A DNA stretch of 64,000 nucleotides from Catellatospora methionotrophica (GTDB lineage Bacteria > Actinomycetota > Actinomycetes > Mycobacteriales > Micromonosporaceae): contig NZ_JAAOTJ010000010.1 in NCBI RefSeq assembly GCF_011297335.1, forward strand, positions 62,001 through 126,000, given 5' to 3'. Under the pieces are notes generated by a model, which saw only the letters and a list, made by a program, of their open reading frames with translations, was not told the DNA's origin and made no database searches. Position numbers and translations under genes: made by a program. Each line of letters begins with the position of its first letter. Position 1 is the first letter of the stretch. Of this stretch, positions 25,973-34,441 are shown piece by piece.

Positions 25973-26006
25973 GCGGCGGCGCACCCCGGAGAGGGTGCGC
26001 CGCCGC
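25973..26006. terminator. Strong hairpin after the repeat-peptide gene
   Basis: Perfect 14-bp stem (25973-25986 with 25993-26006) and 6-base loop. On the minus strand it lies 26 bases after the stop of the 17-residue peptide gene and separates it from the DUF2071 promoter. Confidence 0.65.
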
Positions 26007-26031
26007 CGTCGTGTCAGAGGCCGTGAGCGGC

Positions 26032-26085
26032 CTACTCGAGTGCGAACTCCAGTGCGTACTCGAGAGCGAACTCCAATGCGGACAT
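26032..26085 (-). CDS. 17-residue peptide with ALEF/ALEY repeats
   Basis: The minus strand encodes MSALEFALEYALEFALE followed by TAG: four copies of a four-residue unit ALEF/ALEY. The ATG at 26085 has GGAAGGTGG upstream at usable spacing, and a strong hairpin follows the stop, so this tiny ORF has its own translation and termination signals. The codons vary between repeats (TTG/CTC/CTG for Leu, GCA/GCT for Ala) while the peptide repeat is kept, which argues for selection on the protein. It may be an amphipathic helical peptide, a signalling peptide or a precursor of a modified peptide. No modification enzyme is adjacent. I do not recognise a named family. Confidence 0.55.
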   Translation of the reverse strand: MSALEFALEYALEFALE

Positions 26086-26178
26086 GGTGAACACCACCTT
26101 CCGAAGGATGCCTGACGTGCGTGAACTCAGCTTCCTGCGCGTGCAACTAAGTGTCAAGCAACTAGATATTTAAATTGA

Positions 26179-27441
26179 TTACGATCCGGCCAACTGATCC
26201 AGTGGTACGGCCTTCGCGATCGCCTCGTTGCCCGCGTCGTTGGGGTGGATGTGGTCGCCGCTGTCGTACGCCGCCCGCAGCTTCGCGCTCGCGTCCGGGT
26301 CGCGCAGCACCGCGTCCAGGTCGATCACGTCGTCGAACTGCGCGCTGTCGCGCAGGTAGGCGTTCACCGCCAGCCGGGTGTTCTCCTTGCCCGGCGTCCA
26401 CGAGCTGAACCCCTGGAACGGCCCCAGCGTGCAGCCGATCACCCGCAACCCCAGCTCACGGGCCTGCGTGGCCAGCTGGCGCAGCCCGAAGATGATCCGT
26501 TCGGGAGACTCGTCGTAGATCTGGATGTCGTTGATGCCGAGCGCGACGACGACCGTGTGCACGCCGGTCTGCCCAGGGCCGTCGCGCAGAAATCTGGCCA
26601 AACCGTTCACGCCCAGCTCGGGAAAGCCGATCTCGGATCCGTCGTGGGTCAGCGCGTTGCCGGCCAGGCCCAGGTTGAGTACGGCCGGGTCGGCCTCGCC
26701 CGCGTCGTCGTGCAGCCGGGCCGACAGGTAGTCCGTCCAGCGCCGGTGCAGGCCCAGCGTCGAGCCGTTGGCGGCGGTCAGCGAGTCGCCGATGACCGCC
26801 ACGGCTCCGGCGTCGTGGGCGGTGCGCACGTCCACGCCGCTGAGGAAGAACCAGTAGTTGCGGCTGTCGGTGACCGCGTACTCGGCCTTGGCAGCCTGGT
26901 CGCCCGCGCCGACGTACGCCGGTTCACGCGCGTTGAACTGGAAGCTCACCGGACCGGTCGCCACCGGCAGGAACACGCTGACGGTCAGCTCCTGCAGGGC
27001 CTGCACGCCCATCGGGACCGGGTCGCTGAGCACCTGCCCGCCCTTGGGCACGGTGACCTGCTGGCGTCCGTCGAAGGTCAGCTCGCGCAGGGTGGCCGGC
27101 TGGATCTGCGGGGTGTCGTTGGCGACCGGCAGGGCCAGGGTCGCCCGGCCGACGGTCAGCGGCTGCGTGCCGAACACGTTCGACAGCCGGATGCGGGCCT
27201 GGTCGCCGCCGACCGAGGCGCGTACGGTCATGCGTACCGTCTGGTTGGTGAAGCCCTTGGCGGCGATGCCGCCACCGGCCGGGGCGAGCGCGGTCGCCCA
27301 GGTGCCCACCCAGCCCTCGCCCGGTGCGGCCTGCGCGGGTTCGCCCGACCGGCCCCAGGCGACGGCCAGGGTGAGCGCGGTGGCGACGAGCACGGCGGCC
27401 GCGACGGCGACCCGCCGCTGCGAGGGGCTGGCCACGGACAT
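26179..27441 (-). CDS. Secreted SGNH/GDSL hydrolase
   Basis: 420 residues. The signal peptide ends near AQAAPGEG. A beta-rich N-terminal part (WVGTWATALAPAGGG to about residue 200) comes before the hydrolase domain with VAVIGDSLTAANGS (block I, catalytic Ser), the LGLAGNA glycine block, LGINDI (block III) and DHIHPNDAG (block V, Asp-x2-His). It is likely an extracellular esterase or lipase, perhaps for polysaccharide or lipid esters. ATG 27441 has TGGAGG four bases upstream. Next to secreted-enzyme loci but not in an operon with them. Confidence 0.9.
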   Translation of the reverse strand: MSVASPSQRRVAVAAAVLVATALTLAVAWGRSGEPAQAAPGEGWVGTWATALAPAGGGIAAKGFTNQTVRMTVRASVGGDQARIRLSNVFGTQPLTVGRATLALPVANDTPQIQPATLRELTFDGRQQVTVPKGGQVLSDPVPMGVQALQELTVSVFLPVATGPVSFQFNAREPAYVGAGDQAAKAEYAVTDSRNYWFFLSGVDVRTAHDAGAVAVIGDSLTAANGSTLGLHRRWTDYLSARLHDDAGEADPAVLNLGLAGNALTHDGSEIGFPELGVNGLARFLRDGPGQTGVHTVVVALGINDIQIYDESPERIIFGLRQLATQARELGLRVIGCTLGPFQGFSSWTPGKENTRLAVNAYLRDSAQFDDVIDLDAVLRDPDASAKLRAAYDSGDHIHPNDAGNEAIAKAVPLDQLAGS

Positions 27442-27551
27442 CGACCTCCAGGAGGGACCTTGCGCGCCGTCGCGCGATGTCCGGGTAGGAGGTCATCAAA
27501 GTCCGACCGGCGCACGTACGTCAATACGTCGATCATCCGAGTGGAGTGGAG

Positions 27552-27595
27552 ACCGGACCCCCGGCCGCGTTGGGGCGCAGGGGCGGGGGTCCGGT
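27552..27595. terminator. Hairpin after the pirin gene
   Basis: Perfect 12-bp stem (27552-27563 with 27584-27595) located 17 bases past the pirin stop on the minus strand. Confidence 0.6.
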
Positions 27596-27611
27596 GACTT
27601 CGGTGGGGTGC

Positions 27612-28388
27612 TCAGCCGGAGATCGCGGCGTGCATCTCCCAGATCATGACCTCGGCGGCCGTGCTCGCGGTGATCCGCTGGCCGCCGGTGGCGGTCAGCC
27701 GCACCGAGTCACCCTGGGCCAGCGGGCCCGCCTGCTCCACGGTCACCGCGCCGCGCGCCACGAACAGGTGCAGGTACGGCGCGTTCGGCAGCTGGACGCT
27801 GTCGCCCGCCTGCAGCCGCGCGACGTGCAGCGCCGCGTGGCGGTTGCGGATCCGGATCGCGGACGCGCCGGAGTGCTGCTTCATGCCGGAGGCCACCGTC
27901 ACCAGGCCGCCGCGCAGCAGCTCGTCGTCGATCTCCAGCTGCTCGTAGCCGGGCTTGATGTTGTCGGTGTCGGGCACCACCCACATCTGGATGAAGTGCA
28001 CCGGGTCGGCGTGCCGGTCGCCGTCGAGCCGCCAGGAGTCGTTCTTCTCCGAGTGCTGGATGCCGCTGCCCGCGCTCATCCGCTGGGCCAGGCCCGGGTA
28101 GATGATGCCGTTGTGCCCGGTGGAGTCCTGGTGCACCAGCGAGCCGCGCAGCACCCAGGTCACGATCTCCATGTCGCGGTGCGGGTGGGTCTCGAAGCCG
28201 AAGCCGGGCTTGACGATGTCGTCGTTGTTGACCAGCAGCAGCCCGTGGTGGGTGTTGCGCGGGTCGTAGTGGCGCCCGAACGAGAACGAGTGCTTGGAGT
28301 CCAGCCAGCCGATGCGGGTCTTGGCCCGCTCGTCGGCGTACCGGACGTCGATGAGCTCGCGGCGGGGCTTGGCGGTGGAGGTCTTCAC
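27612..28388 (-). CDS. Pirin family protein
   Basis: 258 residues with the pirin N-terminal cupin and its metal-site histidines (FETHPHRDMEIVTWVLRG, and GSGIQHSEKN), followed by a C-terminal cupin with LHLFVARGAVTVEQ. Some bacterial pirins are quercetinases; others bind metabolic enzymes. GTG 28388 has GAAAGG seven bases upstream. It is divergent from a MarR regulator, with paired operator-like repeats between them, so MarR probably controls it. Confidence 0.9.
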   Translation of the reverse strand: MKTSTAKPRRELIDVRYADERAKTRIGWLDSKHSFSFGRHYDPRNTHHGLLLVNNDDIVKPGFGFETHPHRDMEIVTWVLRGSLVHQDSTGHNGIIYPGLAQRMSAGSGIQHSEKNDSWRLDGDRHADPVHFIQMWVVPDTDNIKPGYEQLEIDDELLRGGLVTVASGMKQHSGASAIRIRNRHAALHVARLQAGDSVQLPNAPYLHLFVARGAVTVEQAGPLAQGDSVRLTATGGQRITASTAAEVMIWEMHAAISG

Positions 28389-28410
28389 GGCCGTGCCTTT
28401 CGATCGGGTC

Positions 28411-28459
28411 GTTGCGTTGTCAACGAATTCAGCATACATGACATTGTTGCGCGGTCAAC
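28411..28459. promoter_or_regulatory. Paired MarR-type operators between pirin and marR
   Basis: GTTGCGTTGTCAAC (28411-28424) and GTTGCGCGGTCAAC (28446-28459) differ at two bases and each has the inverted ends GTTG/CAAC. Their starts are 35 bases apart. Both lie in the 92-base divergent region, where a MarR dimer would control both genes. Confidence 0.65.
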
Positions 28460-28480
28460 TATTCCCGCTAGACTGGAGGC

Positions 28481-28936
28481 ATGGCGCAGACGCGGTGGCT
28501 CGACGACGACGAGCAGGAGACCTGGCGGGCATACCTGGAGGCGACCCGGTTGCTGATCCAGGCGCTCGACCGGCAGCTCGAAACGGACGCCGGGGTCTCT
28601 TTCACCGATTATGAGCTGCTCGTCCACCTGTCCGAAGCGCCGGGGCACCGGCTGCGCATGCGTGACCTGGCCGATGCCAGCTTCACCTCCCGCAGCGGCG
28701 TGACCCGTGCGGTGACCAGGCTCGAAGACGCGGGCTGGGTGCGCCGGGTCGAGTGCGACGACGACCGGCGCGGCATGCACGCCGAACTCACCGCGGCCGG
28801 CGCGGCCAAACTCGCCGAGGCCGCCCCCGGCCACGTCGGCGCGGTCCGCGAGCACATGTTCGACCACCTCAGCGCCGAGGACCGGGCCCACGTCCGCGAC
28901 GCGTACACCCGCATGCGGGCCCACCTGCTCGGCTGA
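28481..28936 (+). CDS. MarR family transcriptional regulator
   Basis: 151 residues with the MarR winged helix: FTDYELLVHLSEAPGHRLRM, DLADASFTSRSGVTRAVTRLEDAGWV (recognition helix), then the wing CDDDRRGMHAELT. It probably senses a phenolic or oxidant ligand and regulates the divergent pirin gene and itself. TAGACT lies six bases before the ATG, so the transcript may start at the ATG, although GGAGG also lies in between. Confidence 0.9.
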   Translation: MAQTRWLDDDEQETWRAYLEATRLLIQALDRQLETDAGVSFTDYELLVHLSEAPGHRLRMRDLADASFTSRSGVTRAVTRLEDAGWVRRVECDDDRRGMHAELTAAGAAKLAEAAPGHVGAVREHMFDHLSAEDRAHVRDAYTRMRAHLLG

Positions 28937-28959
28937 GGCCGCCCGGCTATCGTGTACCG

Positions 28960-29772
28960 ATGCCCGAGGGACACACCGTACGCCGGCTCGCCGACCGGCA
29001 CCGTGAACTGTTCGCCGGTCAGCCGGTCGCCGTGACCAGCCCGCAGGGCAGGTTCGCCGAGGGCGCGGCCCGGATCAGCGGCGCGGTCCTGCTCGACACC
29101 GAGGCGTACGGCAAGCACCTGCTGCACCACTACGGCGACGTCAGCCTGCACGTGCACCTGGGGCTCTACGGCAAGGTCACCGACGGCGACGGGCCCGTGC
29201 CGCCCCCGGTCGGGCAGATCCGGCTGCGCATGGCCAACCCCCGGCACTGGCTCGACCTGCGCGGCCCGACCGCCTGCGAACTGCTCGACCCGCCTGAGGT
29301 CGACGCGCTGCGCGCCCGGCTCGGCGCGGACCCGCTCAGAGCCGACGCCAAACCCGATCAGGCGTACGAGCGCATCAAGCGCAGCAACAACGCCCTCGCC
29401 GCCCTGCTGCTCGACCAGTCGATCGTGGCCGGGACCGGCCTGATCTTCGTGTTGGAGGCGCTGTTCCGGGCCGGGCTCGCCCCGACCGCGCCCGGCCGCA
29501 CGCTGACCCCCGCCGGGTGGCGCGAACTGTGGGCCGACCTGGTCGACCTGATGGGCAAGGCCGTGCTCAGCGGCCGGATCGACACGGTACGCCCCGAGCA
29601 CGAGCCGGAGGCGATGGGCCGCCCGCCCCGGGTCGACCGGCACGGTGGCGAGGTCTACGTGTACCGCCGTCCCGACCAGCCCTGCCTGGTCTGCGGCACC
29701 ACGGTCAGCCGCGGGCAGCTGGCCGGGCGCAACTCGTACTGGTGCGCGACCTGTCAGAAGGGTGCTTCGTGA
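28960..29772 (+). CDS. Fpg/Nei family DNA glycosylase-lyase
   Basis: 270 residues. The N-terminus is MPEGHTVRRLADRH; after Met removal Pro is the catalytic amine and Glu the second catalytic residue, the Nei-like form. The middle has the helix-two-turn-helix (ALLLDQSIVAGTGLIFVLEALF). The C-terminal zinc finger is CLVCGTT...YWCATCQ. It removes oxidised bases from DNA. The start is ATG 28960, six bases after TATCGT. The stop overlaps the next gene (GTGA). Confidence 0.92.
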   Translation: MPEGHTVRRLADRHRELFAGQPVAVTSPQGRFAEGAARISGAVLLDTEAYGKHLLHHYGDVSLHVHLGLYGKVTDGDGPVPPPVGQIRLRMANPRHWLDLRGPTACELLDPPEVDALRARLGADPLRADAKPDQAYERIKRSNNALAALLLDQSIVAGTGLIFVLEALFRAGLAPTAPGRTLTPAGWRELWADLVDLMGKAVLSGRIDTVRPEHEPEAMGRPPRVDRHGGEVYVYRRPDQPCLVCGTTVSRGQLAGRNSYWCATCQKGAS

Positions 29773-30308
29773 AGCGATACGCCGGGCTGCTGCGCGGGAT
29801 CAACGTCGGCGGCCACAAGAAGATCTCCATGGCCGACCTGCGCAAGCTCGTCGAGGGCCTGGGCCACGAGGACGTCAAGACGCTGCTGCAGAGCGGCAAC
29901 GTCGTCTTCGGCAGTGACTCCCCGGATCAGCAGGCGCTCGCCACGCAGCTGGAGAAGGCCATCGAGGCCGAACTCGGCATGTCCGTCGGCTGCCTGGTCC
30001 GCGACGGGGCCGACCTGGCCCGCATCATCGCCGCCAACCCGCTCGGCGACGTCGCCGACAACCCGTCCCGCCACTTCGTGGTCTTCCTGTCCGGCGAGGC
30101 CGACCCCGCCAAACTGGCCGAGGTCGAAGCCCTCGCCAAACCCGGCGAGCGCCTGGCGGCAGGCGAGCGCGAGGTCCACATGTGGCTCCCCGACGGCGCA
30201 GCCGACACCAAACTGACCCACCTCCTCTTCCAAAAACGCCTGGGCGTAACCGTCGCCACCGCCCGCAACTGGAACACAGTCACCAAACTCACCACCCTGC
30301 TCACCTGA
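29769..30308 (+). CDS. DUF1697 family protein
   Basis: 179 residues with the family opening YAGLLRGINVGGHKKISMADLRKL and the block TLLQSGNVVFGS. Function unknown in the family. The GTG start overlaps the glycosylase stop, so the two are cotranslated; a role linked to DNA repair is possible but unproven. Confidence 0.88.
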   Translation: MKRYAGLLRGINVGGHKKISMADLRKLVEGLGHEDVKTLLQSGNVVFGSDSPDQQALATQLEKAIEAELGMSVGCLVRDGADLARIIAANPLGDVADNPSRHFVVFLSGEADPAKLAEVEALAKPGERLAAGEREVHMWLPDGAADTKLTHLLFQKRLGVTVATARNWNTVTKLTTLLT

Positions 30309-30310
30309 CC

Positions 30311-30374
30311 CCCTCCGCGCTCCGCGTCCCGCGCTCCGCGTCCCGCGCTCCGCGCTCCGCGCTCCGCGTCTCGC
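30311..30374. repeat. Short tandem repeat of CGCGCTCCG-type units
   Basis: Five near-identical copies of a CGCTCCGCG-containing unit run head to tail between the DUF1697 stop and the palindromic element. Likely replication slippage in non-coding DNA. Confidence 0.6.
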
Positions 30375-30442
30375 ATAGACGCTGGCCTATCACATCGAAA
30401 ATAAGTAGATCAAATTCGATGAGATAGGCCAGCGTCTACGTA
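30371..30442. repeat. 72-base palindromic element, copy 1
   Basis: Arms 30376-30399 and 30415-30438 pair at 23 of 24 positions around a 15-base loop ending GTAGATCAAA. The outer 16 bases of the arm, the loop end and the flanks (TCGCA before, GTAA after) recur in copy 2 at 46801-46872, while the inner eight arm bases differ and remain paired. It lies between the convergent DUF1697 and polyprenyl synthase genes and can act as a terminator. Confidence 0.75.
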
Positions 30443-30501
30443 AGGCGGGGCGTCGCTGTGCGGCGCGGCCTGTGTGTGGTGTGGCGAGGGAGTGGTGGTG
30501 G

Positions 30502-31539
30502 TCAGTGTTGGCGGTGGGTGGCGAGGCGGGCCAGGGCGTGTAGTTGGGAGGCGGGGGAGAGGGCCAGGTCGGCGGCGTGGAGGCGGCGCAGGGCCTGGGC
30601 CAGCAGGGCGTCGGCGCGGGTACGGGCCCAGGCGCGGGCTCCGGCGGCCTCGACCAGTTCGGCCGCGCGGGTCAGTTCGGGGCCGTCGAGCGGGCCCTGG
30701 CGCTGGTACAGCAGGGACAGCTCGTGGCCGGCGGGGGTGCCGGAGGTGAGCGCGGCGACGACCGGCAGCGACTTCTTGCGGCTGGCCAGGTCGGAGTGGA
30801 TCGACTTGCCGGTGACCGCCGGGTCGCCCCAGATGCCGAGCAGGTCGTCGACGAACTGGAAGGCCAGCCCCATCCGGCGGCCGAACTCGGTCAGCGCCGC
30901 GACCTGCTCGGCCGTGCCGCCGCCGAGCAGTGCCCCGAGCGCGCACGCCCCGCCCAGCAGCGCGGCCGTCTTGGACTCGGCCATCGACAGGCACTCGGCC
31001 AGGCGTACGTCGTCGCGCTCCTCGAATTCGAGGTCGGCGCTCTGCCCGTCGAGCAGTTCCTGAACGGCCGAGTTGAGCAGCCGCCCGGCCTCGGGCACGG
31101 CCGGGTGGCCGCACCCGGCGAGCACGTCGAAGCCCAGGGCGAGCAGCGCGTCCCCGGCGAGGATGGCCGGGGCCTGCCCGAACACCGTCCACGCGGTGGG
31201 CCGGTGCCGCCGGGTGACGTCGCCGTCCATGATGTCGTCGTGCAGCAGCGAGAAGTTGTGGATCAACTCCACGGCCACCGCCGCGGGCACCGCGCGGGCC
31301 GCGTCGCCGCCCACGGACTCGGCGGCGACCAGCGCGAGCGCGGGCCGGATCGCCTTGCCGGCGTCGCCGGTGGCGGGCGTGCCGTCGGCGTCCCACCAGC
31401 CGAAGTGATACCCCGAAATGCGGCGCATCGAGGGCCGCAGCGTGCCGACCGCGGCTCTTAACGCGGGGTCGACGAGCGTGCGGCTCCACGCCAGCACGTC
31501 CCGTGCGGACTGGCCGCGTGCCATCTCCACTGTGCTCAT
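30502..31539 (-). CDS. Polyprenyl diphosphate synthase, probable encapsulin cargo
   Basis: 345 residues. The first Asp-rich motif DDIMD is at 101-105 (LLHDDIMDGD) and the second is FVDDLLGIWGD; both metal-binding sites are intact. It condenses isopentenyl diphosphate with an allylic diphosphate; chain length cannot be fixed by eye. ATG 31539 has GGGAGAGGTGGG upstream. It lies directly downstream of a family 2B encapsulin shell gene, where polyprenyl transferases and terpene cyclases are known cargo; the cargo role is inferred from position and from the flexible N-terminus. Confidence 0.88.
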   Translation of the reverse strand: MSTVEMARGQSARDVLAWSRTLVDPALRAAVGTLRPSMRRISGYHFGWWDADGTPATGDAGKAIRPALALVAAESVGGDAARAVPAAVAVELIHNFSLLHDDIMDGDVTRRHRPTAWTVFGQAPAILAGDALLALGFDVLAGCGHPAVPEAGRLLNSAVQELLDGQSADLEFEERDDVRLAECLSMAESKTAALLGGACALGALLGGGTAEQVAALTEFGRRMGLAFQFVDDLLGIWGDPAVTGKSIHSDLASRKKSLPVVAALTSGTPAGHELSLLYQRQGPLDGPELTRAAELVEAAGARAWARTRADALLAQALRRLHAADLALSPASQLHALARLATHRQH

Positions 31540-31576
31540 GGTGGTCCCACCTCTCCCGAAGGGCTTACGACAAAGA

Positions 31577-31625
31577 CGCCGGGCACCCTGTCCAACGTGC
31601 GCACACGGGGGCAAGGTGCCCGGCG
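31577..31625. terminator. Hairpin between encapsulin and polyprenyl synthase genes
   Basis: An 11-bp perfect stem (31577-31587 with 31615-31625) in the 93-base gap. It could lower expression of the downstream cargo gene relative to the shell gene. Confidence 0.55.
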
Positions 31626-31632
31626 GTTGTGA

Positions 31633-33042
31633 TCAGTGGCCGAGTTCCACGTTCTCCAGCACCCCGAGCGCGTCAGGGACCAGCACCGCGGCGGAGTAGT
31701 AGGCGCTGACCAGGTACGACAGGATCGCCTTGTCGTTGATGCCCATGAACCGGACCGACAGGCTCGGCTGGTACTCGTCGGGCAGGCCGGTCTGGTGCAG
31801 GCCGATGACGCCCTGCTCGGCCTCGCCCAGGCGCATGACCAGGATCGAGGTGGTCCGGTTCGGGCTCACCGGGATCTTGTTGCAGGGGAGCAGGGGCACG
31901 CCGCGCCAGGCGGGCACGGTGCTGCCGTTGATCTCCACGCCCTGCGGGTAGAGGCCCCGGCGGGTGCACTCGCGGCCGAAGGCGGCGATGGCCTGCGGGT
32001 GGGCGAGGAACAGGTGCGAGCTGCGCCGCCTGCTGAGCAGCTCGTCGAGGTCGTCGGGCGTCGGCGGCCCGGACCGGGTGTGGATGCGCTGTTTGAGGTC
32101 GGCGTTGTGGAGCAGGCCGAACTCCCGGTGGTTGATCAGTTCGTGCTCCTGGCGCTCCTTGAGGGCCTCGATGGTGAGCCGCAACTGCTGCTCGATCTGG
32201 TTCATCGGCTCGTTGTAGAGGTCCGCGACGCGGGTGTGCACCTGCAGCACGGTCTGCGCGACGCTGAGCTCGTACTCCCGGGGGGACAGCTCGTAGTCGA
32301 CGAACGTGCCGGGCAGCTGCGCCTCGCCGAGGTGCCCGGCCGAGATCTCGATCGCGGCCTCGCCGTGCTTGTTCTGCGGCGGCACCGGGTTGGCCTGGAA
32401 CCGCCGTACGTGGTCGCGCAGCTGCTCGGACTGCCCGACGACCTCGTCGAACGCGGCCCGGCTCATCGACATGACGATGCAGCTGGTCACCGCCTTGACG
32501 GTGACGTCCCAGGTGCTGCCGAGCTTGGTCAGCGACTGGTCGCCGAAGTACTCCCCGTCGGCCAGCACGCCGAGCACGATGCGGTCGCCGTACTTGCCGG
32601 TGCCCAGCTTGTTGACCTTGCCGTGTGCGATGAGGTGCACCTGGTCGGCCGGGCGGCCGGCCTCCACGATCACGTCGCCGGGGGCGTACTCCGCCTGTGT
32701 GAACCGGTCGGCCAGCGCGCCGAGCACCCCGAGGTCCTCGAAGTCGCGCAGCAGCGGCAGCTCGCACAGCTCCGGCGGCACGACCTTGACCTGCGCGCCG
32801 ACTGTCGTGAAGCTGACTCGGCCGTCCCCGACGGCGTAGCTCAGCCGCCGGTTGACCCGGTAGGTGCCGCCCTTGACCTGGACCCACGGCAGCATGCGCA
32901 GCAGCCACCGGGACGAGATCTCCTGCATCTGGGGCGCCGACTTCGTCGTCGTCGCCAGATTGCGGGCCGCTGCCGTGGCCAGACTCGACCGTGCCTGTCC
33001 ACTCTCGACTTCCGCGGAGGAATCCACAGACACCACGATCAC
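31633..33042 (-). CDS. Family 2B encapsulin shell protein with cyclic-nucleotide-binding-like domain
   Basis: 469 residues. The N-terminal arm and E-loop region ([37 protein letters not shown]) and the late shell domain ([39 protein letters not shown]) match SrpI-like HK97-fold encapsulins. Between them, about 97-225, is an inserted cNMP-binding-like domain ([29 protein letters not shown]), the mark of family 2B. It should assemble into a protein nanocompartment around the downstream polyprenyl synthase. Several in-frame GTG codons (33042, 33036, 33033, 33027) make the exact start uncertain; no ribosome site decides. Confidence 0.92.
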   Translation of the reverse strand: MIVVSVDSSAEVESGQARSSLATAAARNLATTTKSAPQMQEISSRWLLRMLPWVQVKGGTYRVNRRLSYAVGDGRVSFTTVGAQVKVVPPELCELPLLRDFEDLGVLGALADRFTQAEYAPGDVIVEAGRPADQVHLIAHGKVNKLGTGKYGDRIVLGVLADGEYFGDQSLTKLGSTWDVTVKAVTSCIVMSMSRAAFDEVVGQSEQLRDHVRRFQANPVPPQNKHGEAAIEISAGHLGEAQLPGTFVDYELSPREYELSVAQTVLQVHTRVADLYNEPMNQIEQQLRLTIEALKERQEHELINHREFGLLHNADLKQRIHTRSGPPTPDDLDELLSRRRSSHLFLAHPQAIAAFGRECTRRGLYPQGVEINGSTVPAWRGVPLLPCNKIPVSPNRTTSILVMRLGEAEQGVIGLHQTGLPDEYQPSLSVRFMGINDKAILSYLVSAYYSAAVLVPDALGVLENVELGH

Positions 33043-33182
33043 CCACTTCTGGTAGTACGAACCGGCGGGGAGATCCCCGCCGGTGTCCGGTTCGCACTAA
33101 TTCTGATCGTAAAAGTGGTATGAACGAAAGGTCTGGAAGTGGTGATCGTCCTCTGCTAGGGTGCACCCGCCCCGGACATGAC

Positions 33183-33226
33183 CAAGGCTCCGTCCTCGCC
33201 GGGTGAGCGGCGCGAACGGAGCCTTG
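33183..33226. terminator. Hairpin after the beta-propeller gene
   Basis: An 11-bp stem (33183-33193 with 33216-33226) a few bases past the minus-strand stop at 33239. Confidence 0.55.
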
Positions 33227-33238
33227 ATCGGCGTACGG

Positions 33239-34441
33239 CTACAGGCGCAACTCGGTCCAGGTCAGCCCGTCGGCGGAGAGCCGGAAGGGCTGCTCGGTGC
33301 CCTTCGGCCCACTGCCCTGCAGGTAGCGGGCGCCGACGCGTTGCCAGGGGGGCACGTCGCCCACCCGGCCCAGCCGGTCCTCGGACGGCATGGCCCGGTA
33401 GACGGTCACGGGCAGCGGCGGCCCGAACACGAACAGGGTGCCGTCGAACGCGACCACCGCGCCCAGCCCGATGTCGCCGCCGGGGTCGGGCGGAAGGTCC
33501 CTGCCCAGGTCAGCCCAGTGCGCGCCGTCGTCGACGCTGCGCCAGACCCGGCGCTTCGGGTACGACTCCACGACGTACACGATCCGGCCGTGTGCGATCT
33601 CCGGTCCCTGGCCGTTGCCCGGTAGCGCCGCGTCGCCGGGCAGCGGCACCTCCCGCCACGTACGGCCCCGGTCCCGGCTGACCCACAGCCAGGTCCGGTT
33701 GTCGTCGCCGCCGTACACCCAGTCGCTGCCGTCGTCGGCGCGCAGCACGTTCGACCACATCGAGGTCAGCGGCCTGGTCACCGGCGGGGTGGCCAGCGTC
33801 GACGAGGTCCCGTCCGGCAGCAGCACGACGATGCCGATCGGCTTGCCGGGCTCCGAGCGGACCTCCGCCAGCCCGCCCTCGGGGATCTCCGGCACCGTGC
33901 CCCGCGGCTGCACCGGCTGCTCGGTCCAGGTCCGGCCGCCGTCGGCGGTGAACCTGCGCGTGGGGCTCTCGAAGGTGTCCAGCGCGACCGTGGTGGCGCC
34001 GAGCACCCGCAGTGTGGCCGGCGAGCCGCCCTGCCCGGCGGGGAACGTCGCGCCGGGCACGGGGCGCGGCTGCCAGGTCGCACCGCCGTCGACGGTCTGC
34101 GCCAGGTACAGCTGGCAGACGTCGGTCGGGCAGGCCTGGGCCAGCGCGAACCCGTGATCGGCGTCGGCGAAGTGGACCTCCGGCTCCGCGAGCAGCGACA
34201 CCGCGCCCACCGGCGGCGGGGACGGGAACGCCGGGGGCGCCGACCCGGCCGTGGGCCGCAGCGAGGCGACCGTCCCGGCCACGGTGGCCAGCACCGCGAC
34301 CGCGCACACCGCCGCCACACCGGTGATCCGGCGGCGGCGGCGCAGGCCGTGCACGGCCGTGACGACCGCGGCGGCCGAGGGCGGCGGCAGCTGCGAGCGC
34401 CGTCGCAGCTCGTCGCGCAGGAGACGCTCAACGTCGTGCAT
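33239..34441 (-). CDS. Membrane-anchored BNR/sialidase-like beta-propeller protein of a sigma-factor operon
   Basis: 400 residues. A short cytoplasmic head (MHDVERLLRDELRRRSQLPP) and one membrane helix (about 38-62) lead to an outer beta-propeller with Asp-box-like repeats such as TVDGGATWQPR, TADGGRTWTEQ, SRDRGRTWREV and SVDDGAHWADL. The gene overlaps the ECF sigma gene by 14 bases. Downstream genes of such sigma factors often encode a sensor or anti-sigma partner, but no standard anti-sigma (zinc) motif is seen. Function unknown. Confidence 0.8.
   Translation of the reverse strand: MHDVERLLRDELRRRSQLPPPSAAAVVTAVHGLRRRRRITGVAAVCAVAVLATVAGTVASLRPTAGSAPPAFPSPPPVGAVSLLAEPEVHFADADHGFALAQACPTDVCQLYLAQTVDGGATWQPRPVPGATFPAGQGGSPATLRVLGATTVALDTFESPTRRFTADGGRTWTEQPVQPRGTVPEIPEGGLAEVRSEPGKPIGIVVLLPDGTSSTLATPPVTRPLTSMWSNVLRADDGSDWVYGGDDNRTWLWVSRDRGRTWREVPLPGDAALPGNGQGPEIAHGRIVYVVESYPKRRVWRSVDDGAHWADLGRDLPPDPGGDIGLGAVVAFDGTLFVFGPPLPVTVYRAMPSEDRLGRVGDVPPWQRVGARYLQGSGPKGTEQPFRLSADGLTWTELRL

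Noticed and set aside
30311-30442. CRISPR array in the repeat-rich gap.
   Set aside because: The repeats are short tandem units without spacers, followed by a single palindrome.
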